The translations under genes and the position numbers were made by a program. DNA of 64,000 bases from Pseudomonas sp. Irchel 3H7 (GTDB lineage: Bacteria > Pseudomonadota > Gammaproteobacteria > Pseudomonadales > Pseudomonadaceae): assembly GCF_900187605.1 (NCBI RefSeq), contig NZ_FYEA01000007.1, positions 124,001-188,000 of the forward strand, given 5' to 3'. This document shows positions 7,852 through 18,562 of this stretch, piece after piece (position 1 is the first letter of the stretch; the number at the start of each line of letters is the position of its first letter). Below the pieces are notes generated by a model. The model had not been told where the DNA came from, made no database searches, and saw only the letters and a program-made list of their open reading frames with translations.

Positions 7852-10287
7852 TTACCAGTTGTAAGACACCGTCCCCAGCAAGGTGCGATCTTCGCCCCAA
7901 TAACAACGACCAGCATCGTTGCATCCCGACACATATTCCTTGTCGAACAGGTTTTTCGCGTTCAGATCGACGCTCCAATTCGTATCGATCTGATAGCCGA
8001 TCGCCGCATCCACCAACGTGACATCGCCGGCATCGAGCTTGCCGTACAGAGAAGGCGAGGTGTAGGCGAAGGCACTGTCGAAGTAACGCACACCACCGCC
8101 GACGTACAGGCCTTTCAAGTCGCCATCGAGGAATCGGTATTTCGTCCAGACCGAAGCCTGATTACGTGGCACTCCGGTCATTTGATGGCCTTTGACCAAT
8201 GACGTCGCGGCATCTTTGGTAATCCGCGCATCGGTGTAGGTGTAGGCCGCTGTCACATTGAGGTTCTGGGTCAGATTGCTGTTCAGTTCCAGTTCCACAC
8301 CTTTGGAACGGCTTTCGCCGACCTGGCGGTAGGTCGCTGTCGTCGAGTCGAAGTAGGTGTCGTCCTTTTTGCGCAGGTCGTACACCGAAGCGGTAAACGC
8401 AGTATCCCAGCCGATCGGTTCGTATTTCAGACCCACTTCGTATTGGCTGCTGGTGATCGGGTCGAGCGGTGCGCCGGCATTGGAAATCTGCTGCACCGGT
8501 ACGAACGAGGTGGAATAGCTGACATACGGCGTCATGCCGTTGTCGAACTGGTACATCACGCCGCCCTGATAGGTGAACTTCTTGTCCTCGGAACTGATGT
8601 CGCTCGACTGGGCGACCTTGTCGCGGAAATCACTGTCGACCCAGTCCTGACGGACACCGAGCAGAAACAACCAATGGTCGTACTTGCTTTGGATCTGTGC
8701 ATAAACACCTTTCATCTGTTGCTCGAGCAAGGTGTTTTGCACAGCAATCGGTGTCGTCGGGTCACGTAGGTACACCGGGTTATACACATCGATCGGCCCG
8801 ACGATGCCAGCGTTCCAGTCCTGATTGAACGAGGTACGGTCGTAGCTGGCGCCGAACAACACGGTGTTCTCCAGACCGCCGACCTGGAACTTGCCTTCCA
8901 GCTGGTTATCCAGCGAGTACACCATCGACTTGTTGAAGCGATCGTACGCAGTCATGTTCAGGCGTGTGCCAAACCCGGCGTTGTTGAGGTTGCCCGGCCA
9001 GGTTTCGTGACGGGTAATGCGCGACTGCATGTAGCGCGAGTTCTGACGGAACTGCCAATCGTCGTTGAACGAGTGGCTGAACTCGTAACCGGTGCTCCAG
9101 GTTTCCCGTTCGAAAGTGTTCCAGTCCGGGTCGCCGAGCAGGGTGCCTTTGGATAACTTGCCGTTGGGGTTTGTCAGCAAAGTACCGGCCGCCGGTAGGC
9201 CAAGTTCCATGTTGGTGTGATCCTTCTGGTAGTTGGCCAGCAGAGTCAGCGTGTTGAAATCATCGAAATTCAGGGTCAGGGATGGCGCGATGTAGATCCG
9301 GTCGTCCGGGACATGATCGGTCTGGGTGTCCGACTTGCGCCCAAGCATCACCACCCGCCCGAGAACGTTGCCGCTGTCATTGAGTGGACCGGAGACATCG
9401 ACGCCGATCTGCCGGCGATTGTTCGAGCCATAACCCAATTGCACTTCGCCCTGCGGTGCAGCGGTCGGACGTTTGCTAACAAGATTGACCAGACCGCCCG
9501 GTGCGTTTTCCCCATACAACAGAGAAGACGGGCCGCGGAAAATCTCGACCCGCTCAAGTCCGTAAGGCTCGGTGCTGGTGTCATAACGATTGCCCTGTAC
9601 GCGTAGTCCATCGCGCAAAAGACCGTAGCCATAATCGGTAGCGTTGAAACCGCGAATGTAGAACAGGTCTCCAGCCAGACTGTCGCCGGCGGCAAAGGGT
9701 GGCGCGAAGATTCCCGGAACGTAGCCGAGTACTTCAGTGAGTGTCTGAGATTTCTGATCTTTCATGCGCTGGGCAGTGACGACGGACACGGAACGCGGTG
9801 TTTCCGACAATGGCGTACTGGTTTTCGTACCGATCCGGCTGTTCTGCGCTTTGTAACCGACGTCGGCGGCGTAATCCAGGTTCATCGGGTTGGCCAACTG
9901 ACCGTTGATGTTGGTCGGGGCCAATTCCAGTGCGTCGCCGTTGGGCAGTGCCTGCAAAATGTAACTGCCCGGCGCCTGTGGTACGGCTTGCAACCCCGAG
10001 CCTTGCAGCAGTTGGGCGAAACCCTGATCGACGGTGAAATCGCCGTTCAAACCGGCACTGCGCAAACGACTGGTCTGTTGCGGCGAGAACGACAGGATTA
10101 CATTCGCAGCGGAGGCGAACTGGCTCAAGGCATTGTCCAGCGGGCCGGCGGCAATGGCATAACGCTGGGCGACCGTTGCAGCGATCGCGTTATGGCTAAT
10201 CACCAGGCAGGACGCAGCGCTGGTCATCAGTAGGCTGTAAGCAATGCAGTGGTAGGAAAAACGCTGACGAAACGTGGAAAGACGCAT
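7852..10287 (-). CDS. TonB-dependent siderophore receptor with STN signalling domain (ferrichrome/ferrioxamine type)
   Basis: Predicted outer-membrane receptor importing a ferric siderophore with TonB energy. It has 811 residues: signal peptide (about 1-37), a secretin/TonB short N-terminal (STN) domain (about 55-105) that signals to a FecR-type anti-sigma factor, a plug domain (RSVSVVTAQRM, YIRGF, GLVNLVSKRP) and a 22-strand barrel ending in YNW, with the terminal aromatic residue needed for barrel assembly. The C-terminal segment with a Cys pair before the last strand (SGCNDAGRCYWGEDR) resembles FhuA/FoxA-type hydroxamate receptors. It follows fecI and fecR on the same strand, the usual cell-surface-signalling order. 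The exact siderophore cannot be read from sequence. Confidence 0.93.
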   Translation of the reverse strand: MRLSTFRQRFSYHCIAYSLLMTSAASCLVISHNAIAATVAQRYAIAAGPLDNALSQFASAANVILSFSPQQTSRLRSAGLNGDFTVDQGFAQLLQGSGLQAVPQAPGSYILQALPNGDALELAPTNINGQLANPMNLDYAADVGYKAQNSRIGTKTSTPLSETPRSVSVVTAQRMKDQKSQTLTEVLGYVPGIFAPPFAAGDSLAGDLFYIRGFNATDYGYGLLRDGLRVQGNRYDTSTEPYGLERVEIFRGPSSLLYGENAPGGLVNLVSKRPTAAPQGEVQLGYGSNNRRQIGVDVSGPLNDSGNVLGRVVMLGRKSDTQTDHVPDDRIYIAPSLTLNFDDFNTLTLLANYQKDHTNMELGLPAAGTLLTNPNGKLSKGTLLGDPDWNTFERETWSTGYEFSHSFNDDWQFRQNSRYMQSRITRHETWPGNLNNAGFGTRLNMTAYDRFNKSMVYSLDNQLEGKFQVGGLENTVLFGASYDRTSFNQDWNAGIVGPIDVYNPVYLRDPTTPIAVQNTLLEQQMKGVYAQIQSKYDHWLFLLGVRQDWVDSDFRDKVAQSSDISSEDKKFTYQGGVMYQFDNGMTPYVSYSTSFVPVQQISNAGAPLDPITSSQYEVGLKYEPIGWDTAFTASVYDLRKKDDTYFDSTTATYRQVGESRSKGVELELNSNLTQNLNVTAAYTYTDARITKDAATSLVKGHQMTGVPRNQASVWTKYRFLDGDLKGLYVGGGVRYFDSAFAYTSPSLYGKLDAGDVTLVDAAIGYQIDTNWSVDLNAKNLFDKEYVSGCNDAGRCYWGEDRTLLGTVSYNW

Positions 10288-10406
10288 GTGTGGATTAGCC
10301 CTGAAGGTGGCAAAGAGCCGCGTTTATCGCGATTACCTGTAGGGCCGGGTCAGGGCAAAAAAAGATAACCCTGTTGTCGATTTATTTTCCCCAAGTGACA
10401 TTTCGA

Positions 10407-11354
10407 TCAAGCGCTGTGGCTGATCGAGACCCAGTAACGGGTGAAATAGCGCACGTCGATTGGCAGCGAAGCCTGAAGATTGGCCAGCACTGCATCGGTG
10501 GAGTCGAGCCGGAATGTGCCGGATACCCGCAGATTCCGCGCGCGGTTATCGCAGTGCAAAACACCGCGGCGATAGCGGGCCAATTCTTCAATCACGTCGC
10601 CCAAGCGTGCATTGAGCACAATCAACTGGCCATTGGTCCACGCCACTTCCGTGGATTTGAAGGGATGAGTGAGCCCGATGTGTCGACGATCAAAGTCGGC
10701 CCCTTCGCCTGCGTTCAGAATAATTGCGGCTGTTGATAGATCAGCAGGCTGAACGCTGATCCGGTCTTCCAGCACACCGACACGGGTAGACTCCGATAAC
10801 TGATGTACGGAAAACCGGGTGCCCAGCGCTTGAATCCGGCCATCACGGGTGTCGACGAAAAAGGGCCGTTGATCGCCAAGTTTGCCGGTTTGAATCAGGA
10901 TCTCGCCGGAGCGCAGGCGAATCAGCCGCTGCGTCGGATCAAAAGACACGTCAATGGCAGTGTCAGTGTTGAGCTGAATCTGACTGCCATCAGCCAATGT
11001 CAGGTTGCGACGCTGGCCAACGCCAGTTTTATAGTCGGACCAGACATTCCCCAGCGATGTGTGTTGCTGAACATTCCAGCCAACGAACCCCGTCCCCGCA
11101 GCGAGTAGCAACAACTTGAGCACCTGGCGTCGTTGCTGTCCGGTATTCAGGGCGCGACGTTTCAAATCAGGCGGCAACGTACCGAGGTGGCGCTGCAGTT
11201 GTTCCATCTGGTTCCATGCCGCCAGGTGCGCTGGATCACTGTCTATCCACAGCTGCCAGGCCTTCTGTTCGGCGAGCGTCGGCGGGTCCGCCTGAAACTG
11301 CACATACCAACTGGCGGCGGCTTCGAAAACCTGGCGATCGGGAGCGATGGCCAT
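10407..11354 (-). CDS. FecR-family anti-sigma/sigma regulator
   Basis: Inner-membrane regulator that receives the signal from the STN domain of the receptor and controls the adjacent sigma factor. ATG 11354 gives 315 residues and overlaps the sigma-factor stop as TGATG; an in-frame start 27 bp upstream is possible but lies inside fecI. The N-terminal cytoplasmic DUF4880-like part (AASWYVQFQADPP, WIDSDPAHLAAW) is followed by one transmembrane helix at about 80-100 (LKLLLLAAGTGFVGW) and a periplasmic FecR domain (LADGSQIQLNTDTAIDV). A 119-bp gap separates it from the receptor, which may have its own sigma-dependent promoter. Confidence 0.93.
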   Translation of the reverse strand: MAIAPDRQVFEAAASWYVQFQADPPTLAEQKAWQLWIDSDPAHLAAWNQMEQLQRHLGTLPPDLKRRALNTGQQRRQVLKLLLLAAGTGFVGWNVQQHTSLGNVWSDYKTGVGQRRNLTLADGSQIQLNTDTAIDVSFDPTQRLIRLRSGEILIQTGKLGDQRPFFVDTRDGRIQALGTRFSVHQLSESTRVGVLEDRISVQPADLSTAAIILNAGEGADFDRRHIGLTHPFKSTEVAWTNGQLIVLNARLGDVIEELARYRRGVLHCDNRARNLRVSGTFRLDSTDAVLANLQASLPIDVRYFTRYWVSISHSA

Positions 11355-11860
11355 CAATGTTGCGCCATGATCAGGGCACATTCCGTCAGGGCACGGATCA
11401 TGTGTTTCTTCACCGTGGTCAGCGAAACCTTTAGCTGCAGGGCGATCTGTTGATAAGTCCGGCCATCGATCTGCGACAGCATGAAAATCTGTTGGCTTCT
11501 GGGGCCGAGCCCCGCCAAGGCTTTATCCACAGCGACCAGAGTTTCGATGATCAGCGCCTTGTCTTCCTCGCTGATGGCGGTGGCTTGCGGTCGAGCTGCC
11601 ACGGTCTGCAAATACGCAGCTTCGATAGCCTTCCTGCGATAACGATCGATCACCAGCCCGCGTGCAACAGTCGCCAGATAGTCCCGTGGTTCACGAATAT
11701 GCGCGGCGTTGCGCGCCGCGAGAATCCGCACAAACGTGTCATGCGCTACATCGGCCGCATCGCAGGCGTCATGCAATTTGCCCTTGAGCCAGCCATATAG
11801 CCACGAATGGTGTTGCTCGTAGATTTGCTCGATCGCAGCAGTGTGGGCGGGTAGGGACAT
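11354..11860 (-). CDS. ECF sigma factor, FecI family
   Basis: Extracytoplasmic-function sigma factor expected to drive the downstream TonB receptor when its siderophore is bound. It has 168 residues. Sigma-2 region: YGWLKGKLHDACDAADVAHDTFVRIL with the following REPRDYLATVARG. Sigma-4 region: LGPRSQQIFMLSQIDGRTYQQIA and VSLTTVKKHM recognition helix. It is translationally coupled to fecR by a one-base stop/start overlap. A Fur-box-like palindrome lies 20-38 bp upstream of the start, consistent with iron repression. A perfect DnaA box is embedded at 11523-11531. Confidence 0.94.
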   Translation of the reverse strand: MSLPAHTAAIEQIYEQHHSWLYGWLKGKLHDACDAADVAHDTFVRILAARNAAHIREPRDYLATVARGLVIDRYRRKAIEAAYLQTVAARPQATAISEEDKALIIETLVAVDKALAGLGPRSQQIFMLSQIDGRTYQQIALQLKVSLTTVKKHMIRALTECALIMAQH

Positions 11861-11879
11861 GGGGAAAAACTGATGAGTT

Positions 11880-11898
11880 AATGATAATGCCTATTATT
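11880..11898. promoter_or_regulatory. Fur-box-like site upstream of fecI
   Basis: AATGATAATGCCTATTATT is AT-rich with GATAAT and TATTAT half-sites in opposite orientation, resembling the GATAATGATAATCATTATC Fur consensus. It lies 20-38 bp before the fecI start on the minus strand and also just upstream of a possible plus-strand transcript that ends at the terminator at 11957-11987. Confidence 0.65.
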
Positions 11899-11956
11899 AG
11901 CCCCTGTTACGTTCTCTCACAATAGCCCTCGCACTTCCCTCCATCGGCTTCTTTGT

Positions 11957-11987
11957 CGCCAGCGAACCCTCGCTGGCGTTTTTTTTT
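11957..11987 (+). terminator. Orphan rho-independent terminator (plus strand), possible small-RNA 3' end
   Basis: A perfect 9-bp stem CGCCAGCGA / TCGCTGGCG with loop ACCC is followed by nine Ts on the plus strand. No plus-strand gene precedes it; fecI upstream is on the other strand. The geometry is suited to terminating a short transcript of about 60-100 nt that starts near the Fur-box-like site. Confidence 0.8.
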
Positions 11988-12018
11988 GCGCTGTGAAAAA
12001 GCCGTTGTATCGTTTTTC

Positions 12019-12300
12019 TGTGGATTAAGCCCTGTGAATAACTGCCACTAAGGGCAGTTGATAACAGGGCCTGAAAACTGGACATAACCGCCCCTGTGGA
12101 TAAATACCCCTTTCATCCACAGGCTTAAACCGGTTATCCAAGGTCCTCATTGGCACATGGTCACAGGGTTTTGAATCTCTGTACATATTGAATATAAAGG
12201 CCTGTAGCGATCTATCCACAGAAACGTGCCTCAGTAAAAATAAACATAAAAACAAAGGTTTTATAAATTTCTCTCTTTTTTATTCTTTTAACCTCGAGTT
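12019..12300. other. Second origin-like DnaA-box region upstream of mnmG
   Basis: A perfect DnaA box lies at 12095-12103, with one-mismatch boxes at 12019-12027, 12033-12041, 12113-12121 and 12212-12220, followed by an AT-rich stretch (about 12231-12300). Several blocks match oriC at a constant +8,567 offset: the shared GCCACTAAGGGCA, TCTGTACAT and ATCCACAGAA. Pseudomonas genomes are known to have DnaA-box clusters at both the dnaA and the gidA/mnmG side; whether this copy initiates replication cannot be told from sequence. The rest of 11988-12429 holds no gene. Confidence 0.75.
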
Positions 12301-12331
12301 CTCCACAGCTGGTTAAATTTTGTGCAAAGGG

Positions 12332-12360
12332 TTCTTTAGGAAGGGCGAAGTCCCTATACT
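12332..12360 (+). promoter_or_regulatory. Candidate promoter of mnmG
   Basis: TTCTTT at 12332-12337 and TATACT at 12355-12360 are separated by 17 bp, about 70 bp before the mnmG start. The -10 is good; the -35 is weak. Confidence 0.5.
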
Positions 12361-12429
12361 TGTCGACCAGGTCCAGAAACCTGATCTCAAACTATTCCTG
12401 AATTACCTACTTAAGCAGGCACGAGGTGC

Positions 12430-14331
12430 GTGGTGGATTTCCCTTCCCGTTTTGAAGTGATCGTCATCGGCGGCGGTCATGCCGGTACCGAGGCAGCACT
12501 GGCCTCAGCACGTATGGGGGCAAAAACCCTGTTGCTGACGCATAACGTGGAAACCCTCGGAGCCATGAGTTGCAACCCGGCCATTGGTGGCATTGGCAAA
12601 AGCCATCTGGTCAAGGAAATCGATGCCCTCGGCGGCGCGATGGCCATGGCCACCGATTTGGGCGGCATCCAGTTTCGCGTGTTGAACAGCCGCAAAGGCC
12701 CAGCCGTACGGGCGACCCGTGCGCAAGCTGACCGGATTCTGTACAAAGCCGCTGTCCGTGAAATCCTGGAAAACCAGCCGAACCTGTGGATATTTCAACA
12801 AGCTGCTGACGATCTGATCGTCGAACAGGAACAAGTCCGCGGTGTTGTCACGCAAATGGGTCTGCGCTTCTTCGCCGATTCCGTGGTGTTGACCACCGGT
12901 ACCTTCCTCGGCGGACTTATCCACATCGGTTTGCAGAATTTTTCCGGCGGTCGAGCCGGTGATCCACCGTCGATCGCGCTGGCTCACCGTCTGCGTGAAA
13001 TGCCACTGCGGGTCGGTCGCCTGAAAACCGGTACACCGCCGCGTATCGACGGCAAGTCTGTGGATTTCTCGGTAATGACCGAGCAGCCCGGCGATACGCC
13101 GATCCCGGTGATGTCGTTCATGGGCAACAAAGAACAGCATCCACGCCAAGTGAGCTGCTGGATTACGCACACCAACGCCCGCACCCACGAAATCATTGCC
13201 GCGAACCTCGATCGTTCGCCGATGTATTCGGCTGCCGGTGAAATCGAAGGCATCGGTCCGCGTTATTGCCCGTCGATCGAAGACAAGATCCACCGCTTTG
13301 CCGACAAGGAAAGCCATCAGGTGTTTATCGAACCGGAAGGTTTGACCACCCATGAGCTGTACCCGAACGGGATATCCACAAGCTTGCCGTTCGACGTGCA
13401 ATTGCAGATCGTGCAATCGATCCGCGGCATGGAAAACGCACACATCGTGCGTCCGGGCTATGCGATCGAGTACGACTACTTCGATCCGCGCGACCTGAAG
13501 TACAGCCTGGAAACCAAAGTCATTGGCGGTCTGTTCTTCGCCGGGCAAATCAACGGCACCACCGGTTACGAAGAAGCCGGCGCCCAAGGTTTGCTCGCTG
13601 GCGCCAACGCCGCACTGCGCGCCAAGGGCAAAGAAGCCTGGTGCCCGCGTCGCGATGAGGCGTACATCGGCGTTTTGGTCGACGACCTGATCACCCTTGG
13701 CACTCAAGAGCCGTACCGCATGTTCACTTCCCGTGCCGAGTACCGCCTGATTCTGCGCGAAGACAACGCCGACCTGCGTCTGACCGAAAAAGGTCGCGAA
13801 CTCGGTCTGGTCGATGACGCCCGTTGGGCGGCCTTCTGCAAGAAACGCGAAAGCATCGAGCTGGAAGAACAGCGCCTGAAAAGCACTTGGGTTCGCCCGA
13901 ACACGCAGCAGGGCGATGCGATTGCCGAGAAATTCGGCACGCCGCTGACTCACGAATACAACTTGCTCAACCTCTTGAGTCGTCCGGAAATCGACTACGC
14001 TGGTCTGGTCGAAGTGACCGGGAACGGCGCGGAAGATCCACAGGTCGCCGAGCAGGTTGAAATCAAGACCAAATACGCCGGTTACATTGATCGTCAACAG
14101 GACGAAATCGCCCGTCTGCGCGCCAGTGAAGACACGAAATTGCCTGTGGATATCGATTACACCAACATTTCCGGTCTCTCCAAGGAGATCCAGAGCAAGC
14201 TCGGCGCGACTCGACCAGAGACGCTGGGCCAGGCTTCGCGGATCCCGGGTGTGACCCCGGCAGCGATTTCGCTGTTGATGATTCATTTGAAAAAACGCGG
14301 CGCGGGCCGTCAGTTGGAGCAAAGCGCTTGA
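12430..14331 (+). CDS. mnmG: tRNA uridine-5-carboxymethylaminomethyl modification enzyme MnmG (GidA)
   Basis: FAD enzyme that works with MnmE in wobble-uridine modification. It has 633 residues from GTG 12430, preceded by a CACGAGG ribosome-binding site. The FAD-binding motif is at about residues 13-20 ([10 protein letters not shown]), followed by [24 protein letters not shown]; the catalytic-cysteine segment is YCPSIEDK. The C-terminal helical domain that contacts MnmE and tRNA is complete. A perfect DnaA box occurs at 12917-12925. It overlaps rsmG by 4 bp (TTGA), so rsmG translation is likely coupled. Confidence 0.99.
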   Translation: MVDFPSRFEVIVIGGGHAGTEAALASARMGAKTLLLTHNVETLGAMSCNPAIGGIGKSHLVKEIDALGGAMAMATDLGGIQFRVLNSRKGPAVRATRAQADRILYKAAVREILENQPNLWIFQQAADDLIVEQEQVRGVVTQMGLRFFADSVVLTTGTFLGGLIHIGLQNFSGGRAGDPPSIALAHRLREMPLRVGRLKTGTPPRIDGKSVDFSVMTEQPGDTPIPVMSFMGNKEQHPRQVSCWITHTNARTHEIIAANLDRSPMYSAAGEIEGIGPRYCPSIEDKIHRFADKESHQVFIEPEGLTTHELYPNGISTSLPFDVQLQIVQSIRGMENAHIVRPGYAIEYDYFDPRDLKYSLETKVIGGLFFAGQINGTTGYEEAGAQGLLAGANAALRAKGKEAWCPRRDEAYIGVLVDDLITLGTQEPYRMFTSRAEYRLILREDNADLRLTEKGRELGLVDDARWAAFCKKRESIELEEQRLKSTWVRPNTQQGDAIAEKFGTPLTHEYNLLNLLSRPEIDYAGLVEVTGNGAEDPQVAEQVEIKTKYAGYIDRQQDEIARLRASEDTKLPVDIDYTNISGLSKEIQSKLGATRPETLGQASRIPGVTPAAISLLMIHLKKRGAGRQLEQSA

Positions 14332-14972
14332 GTTCTAAGGTCACTTCGCAACACGCCGAAGAGTTATCCACAGGAGCCCGCGAGCTCGGTGTCAATCTCA
14401 CTGAAACCCAGCACGAATTGCTGCTGGGTTATCTGGCCCTGTTGATCAAATGGAACCAGGCCTACAACCTGACCGCCGTGCGCGATCCGGACGAAATGGT
14501 TTCGCGGCACTTGCTCGATAGTCTCAGCGTGATGTCGTTCATTGAAAATGGTCGCTGGCTTGACGTTGGCAGCGGCGGCGGCATGCCGGGAATCCCGTTG
14601 GCGATTTTGTATCCAGACTCGCAAGTGACCTGTCTGGACAGCAACGGCAAGAAAACCCGCTTCCTGACTCAGGTCAAACTCGAACTCAAACTGGATAACC
14701 TGCAAGTTATCCACAGTCGTGTCGAAGCGTTCCAGCCTGCGCAGCCGTTCAACGGGATCATTTCCCGGGCGTTCAGCAGCATGGAAAACTTCACCAACTG
14801 GACTCGCCACCTCGGCGATGCCGATACACGCTGGCTGGCAATGAAGGGCGTTCATCCGGCCGATGAGCTGGTAGCATTGCCGGCAGACTTCAAACTCGAT
14901 AGCGAACACGCCCTGGCCGTACCCGGTTGCCAAGGCCAACGCCATCTGCTGATACTGCGCCGCACGGCATGA
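14328..14972 (+). CDS. rsmG: 16S rRNA (guanine-527 N7)-methyltransferase RsmG (GidB)
   Basis: SAM-dependent methylase of 16S rRNA position G527; loss usually gives low-level streptomycin resistance. It has 214 residues. SAM motif I is [17 protein letters not shown] at about 80-96, and the downstream ISRAFSS catalytic-region segment is typical. It starts with TTG inside the mnmG stop codon. Two perfect DnaA boxes are inside the gene (14364-14372, 14707-14715). Confidence 0.98.
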   Translation: MSSKVTSQHAEELSTGARELGVNLTETQHELLLGYLALLIKWNQAYNLTAVRDPDEMVSRHLLDSLSVMSFIENGRWLDVGSGGGMPGIPLAILYPDSQVTCLDSNGKKTRFLTQVKLELKLDNLQVIHSRVEAFQPAQPFNGIISRAFSSMENFTNWTRHLGDADTRWLAMKGVHPADELVALPADFKLDSEHALAVPGCQGQRHLLILRRTA

Positions 14973-14990
14973 TTGGGAACACAAGCAAGA

Positions 14991-15788
14991 ATGGCTAAGG
15001 TATTCGCGATAGCGAACCAGAAGGGTGGTGTGGGCAAGACCACCACCTGCATCAACCTCGCAGCATCCCTGGTCGCGACCAAGCGCCGGGTGCTGTTGAT
15101 CGATCTCGATCCACAGGGCAACGCCACCATGGGTAGCGGTGTGGATAAACACGGCCTGGAAAACTCGGTCTACGACCTGCTGATCGGCGAATGCGATCTG
15201 GCCCAGGCCATGCACTATTCCGAGCACGGCGGTTATCAACTGCTGCCGGCCAACCGCGATTTGACGGCGGCCGAAGTGGTGCTGCTGGAAATGCAGATGA
15301 AGGAAAGCCGTCTGCGCAGCGCGCTGGCGCCGATCCGCGAAAACTACGATTACATCTTGATCGACTGCCCGCCGTCGCTGTCGATGCTTACGCTGAACGC
15401 ATTGGTCGCCGCCGATGGGGTCATTATCCCCATGCAGTGCGAGTACTTTGCGCTCGAAGGGCTGAGCGACCTTGTGGATAACATCAAGCGCATCGCCGAA
15501 CTGCTGAATCCGAACTTGAAAGTCGAAGGCCTGCTGCGGACCATGTATGACCCGCGCCTGAGCCTGATGAATGACGTTTCGGCGCAGCTCAAGGAACACT
15601 TCGGCGAGCAGCTCTACGACACGGTGATCCCGCGCAACATCCGTCTGGCCGAAGCGCCGAGCTACGGCATGCCGGCGCTGGCCTACGACAAACAATCGCG
15701 TGGCGCCCTGGCTTATCTGGCCCTGGCCGGCGAGATGGTTCGCCGTCAGCGCAAAAATTCACGCATCGCCGCCGCTCAGGCAACTTAA
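14991..15788 (+). CDS. parA: Chromosome-partitioning ATPase ParA
   Basis: Walker-type ATPase that binds DNA nonspecifically and moves ParB-parS complexes apart. ATG 14991 (MAKVFAIANQKGG) gives 265 residues, the Pseudomonas length; an in-frame TTG 18 bp upstream is unlikely. The deviant Walker A KGGVGKTT is at about residues 10-17, and the Walker B-like DYILIDCPPSL is present. It is 9 bp upstream of parB. Perfect DnaA boxes occur at 15140-15148 and 15473-15481. Confidence 0.98.
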   Translation: MAKVFAIANQKGGVGKTTTCINLAASLVATKRRVLLIDLDPQGNATMGSGVDKHGLENSVYDLLIGECDLAQAMHYSEHGGYQLLPANRDLTAAEVVLLEMQMKESRLRSALAPIRENYDYILIDCPPSLSMLTLNALVAADGVIIPMQCEYFALEGLSDLVDNIKRIAELLNPNLKVEGLLRTMYDPRLSLMNDVSAQLKEHFGEQLYDTVIPRNIRLAEAPSYGMPALAYDKQSRGALAYLALAGEMVRRQRKNSRIAAAQAT

Positions 15789-15797
15789 GGAATCCCC

Positions 15798-16670
15798 ATG
15801 GCCGTCAAGAAACGAGGTCTCGGACGTGGACTGGATGCACTGCTGAGTGGTCCGACCGTCAGCGCGCTGGAAGAACAAGCCGCGCAGGCTGACACCCGTG
15901 AGTTGCAACATCTGCCGCTGGATCTGCTGCAGCGCGGTAAATACCAGCCGCGCCGTGACATGGATCCGCAGGCGCTGGAAGAACTGGCAGCGTCGATCAA
16001 GGCGCAAGGCGTAATGCAGCCGATCGTGGTGCGCCCGATTGGCGGTGGCCGCTTCGAGATCATCGCCGGTGAACGTCGCTGGCGCGCGAGTCAGCAAGCC
16101 GGCCAGGAAACCATCCCGGCGATGGTCCGCGATGTGCCGGATGAAACCGCAATCGCCATCGCGCTGATCGAGAACATCCAGCGCGAAGACCTCAATCCGA
16201 TCGAAGAAGCGGTGGCTCTGCAGCGTTTGCAGCAGGAATTCCAGCTCACTCAGCAACAAGTTGCCGAGGCTGTGGGTAAGTCCCGCGTCACTGTGGCTAA
16301 CCTGTTGCGGCTTATTGCGTTGCCGGAAGTCATCAAGACCATGCTGTCCCACGGCGACCTGGAAATGGGTCACGCCCGTGCATTGCTCGGTCTGCCGGAC
16401 AATCAACAGGTAGAAGGGGCGCGACATGTTGTCGCACGCGGTCTCACTGTGCGCCAAACTGAGGCACTGGTTCGTCAGTGGTTGAGTGGCAAACCGGAGC
16501 CTGTGGAGGCGACCAAACCCGACCCGGATATCGCTCGTCTCGAACAGCGTCTGGCCGAGCGCCTAGGCTCTGCGGTGCAGATTCGCCACGGCAAGAAGGG
16601 AAAGGGTCAGTTGGTGATCGGTTACAACTCCCTCGATGAGCTTCAAGGTGTGCTCGCACACATCCGCTGA
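15798..16670 (+). CDS. parB: Chromosome-partitioning protein ParB
   Basis: Binds parS, spreads as a clamp and is moved by ParA. It has 290 residues: N-terminal basic segment, ParB/CTPase domain with GERRWRAS at about 88-95, helix-turn-helix (TQQQVAEAVGKSRVTVANLLRL) and C-terminal dimerisation domain. AAGGA ribosome-binding site at 15787-15791. A strong parS candidate in this window lies at 63860-63875 and a degenerate one at 190-205. Confidence 0.98.
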   Translation: MAVKKRGLGRGLDALLSGPTVSALEEQAAQADTRELQHLPLDLLQRGKYQPRRDMDPQALEELAASIKAQGVMQPIVVRPIGGGRFEIIAGERRWRASQQAGQETIPAMVRDVPDETAIAIALIENIQREDLNPIEEAVALQRLQQEFQLTQQQVAEAVGKSRVTVANLLRLIALPEVIKTMLSHGDLEMGHARALLGLPDNQQVEGARHVVARGLTVRQTEALVRQWLSGKPEPVEATKPDPDIARLEQRLAERLGSAVQIRHGKKGKGQLVIGYNSLDELQGVLAHIR

Positions 16671-16715
16671 AACATTTCCTCATGTAGCGCGCAGTCGGAA
16701 ATCACTACCTGACAG

Positions 16716-16744
16716 TTGAATAGGGGCAGAACCGCCCCTATACT
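16716..16744 (+). promoter_or_regulatory. Candidate atp operon promoter with palindromic spacer
   Basis: TTGAAT at 16716-16721 and TATACT at 16739-16744 are separated by 17 bp, about 70 bp before atpI. Most of the spacer forms an inverted repeat, GGGGC-AGAACC-GCCCC, so a hairpin or operator lies between the -35 and -10. A second weaker candidate with TTGTCG lies downstream near 16757. Confidence 0.6.
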
Positions 16745-16815
16745 CTGCGCGCATTTTGTCGGCACAAATTATGCCAAGTTATTGAATTCTGGCAGCCGAC
16801 CATTGGAGAGCAAAC

Positions 16816-18112
<1,297 letters not shown>

Positions 18113-18136
18113 GACCAGTCTCGACTAGTCTGATGT

Positions 18137-18158
18137 CCTTCCCGGTCAAACGGGAAGG
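18137..18158 (+). other. Intercistronic hairpin atpB-atpE
   Basis: CCTTCCCG (18137-18144) pairs with CGGGAAGG (18151-18158) around GTCAAA. There is no T tract, so it is more likely an RNA-stability or processing structure upstream of the highly translated atpE than a terminator. Confidence 0.6.
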
Positions 18159-18230
18159 GGCTCTTCACAGGGCACCTGAAACGATTTGTTTTACCGCTTT
18201 AATCTAAAAAACCTAAACCATACGACGTAA

Positions 18231-18503
<273 letters not shown>

Positions 18504-18562
18504 TTACCCGGATTCTTCCGAGTAATTTGATGTGATGGACAACGTAACTGCGAGGTGTTGGC

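Noticed and set aside
10288..10406. Fur box directly upstream of the TonB receptor gene
   Set aside because: No GATAAT-type palindrome is visible in the 119-bp gap; control through the sigma factor is more likely.
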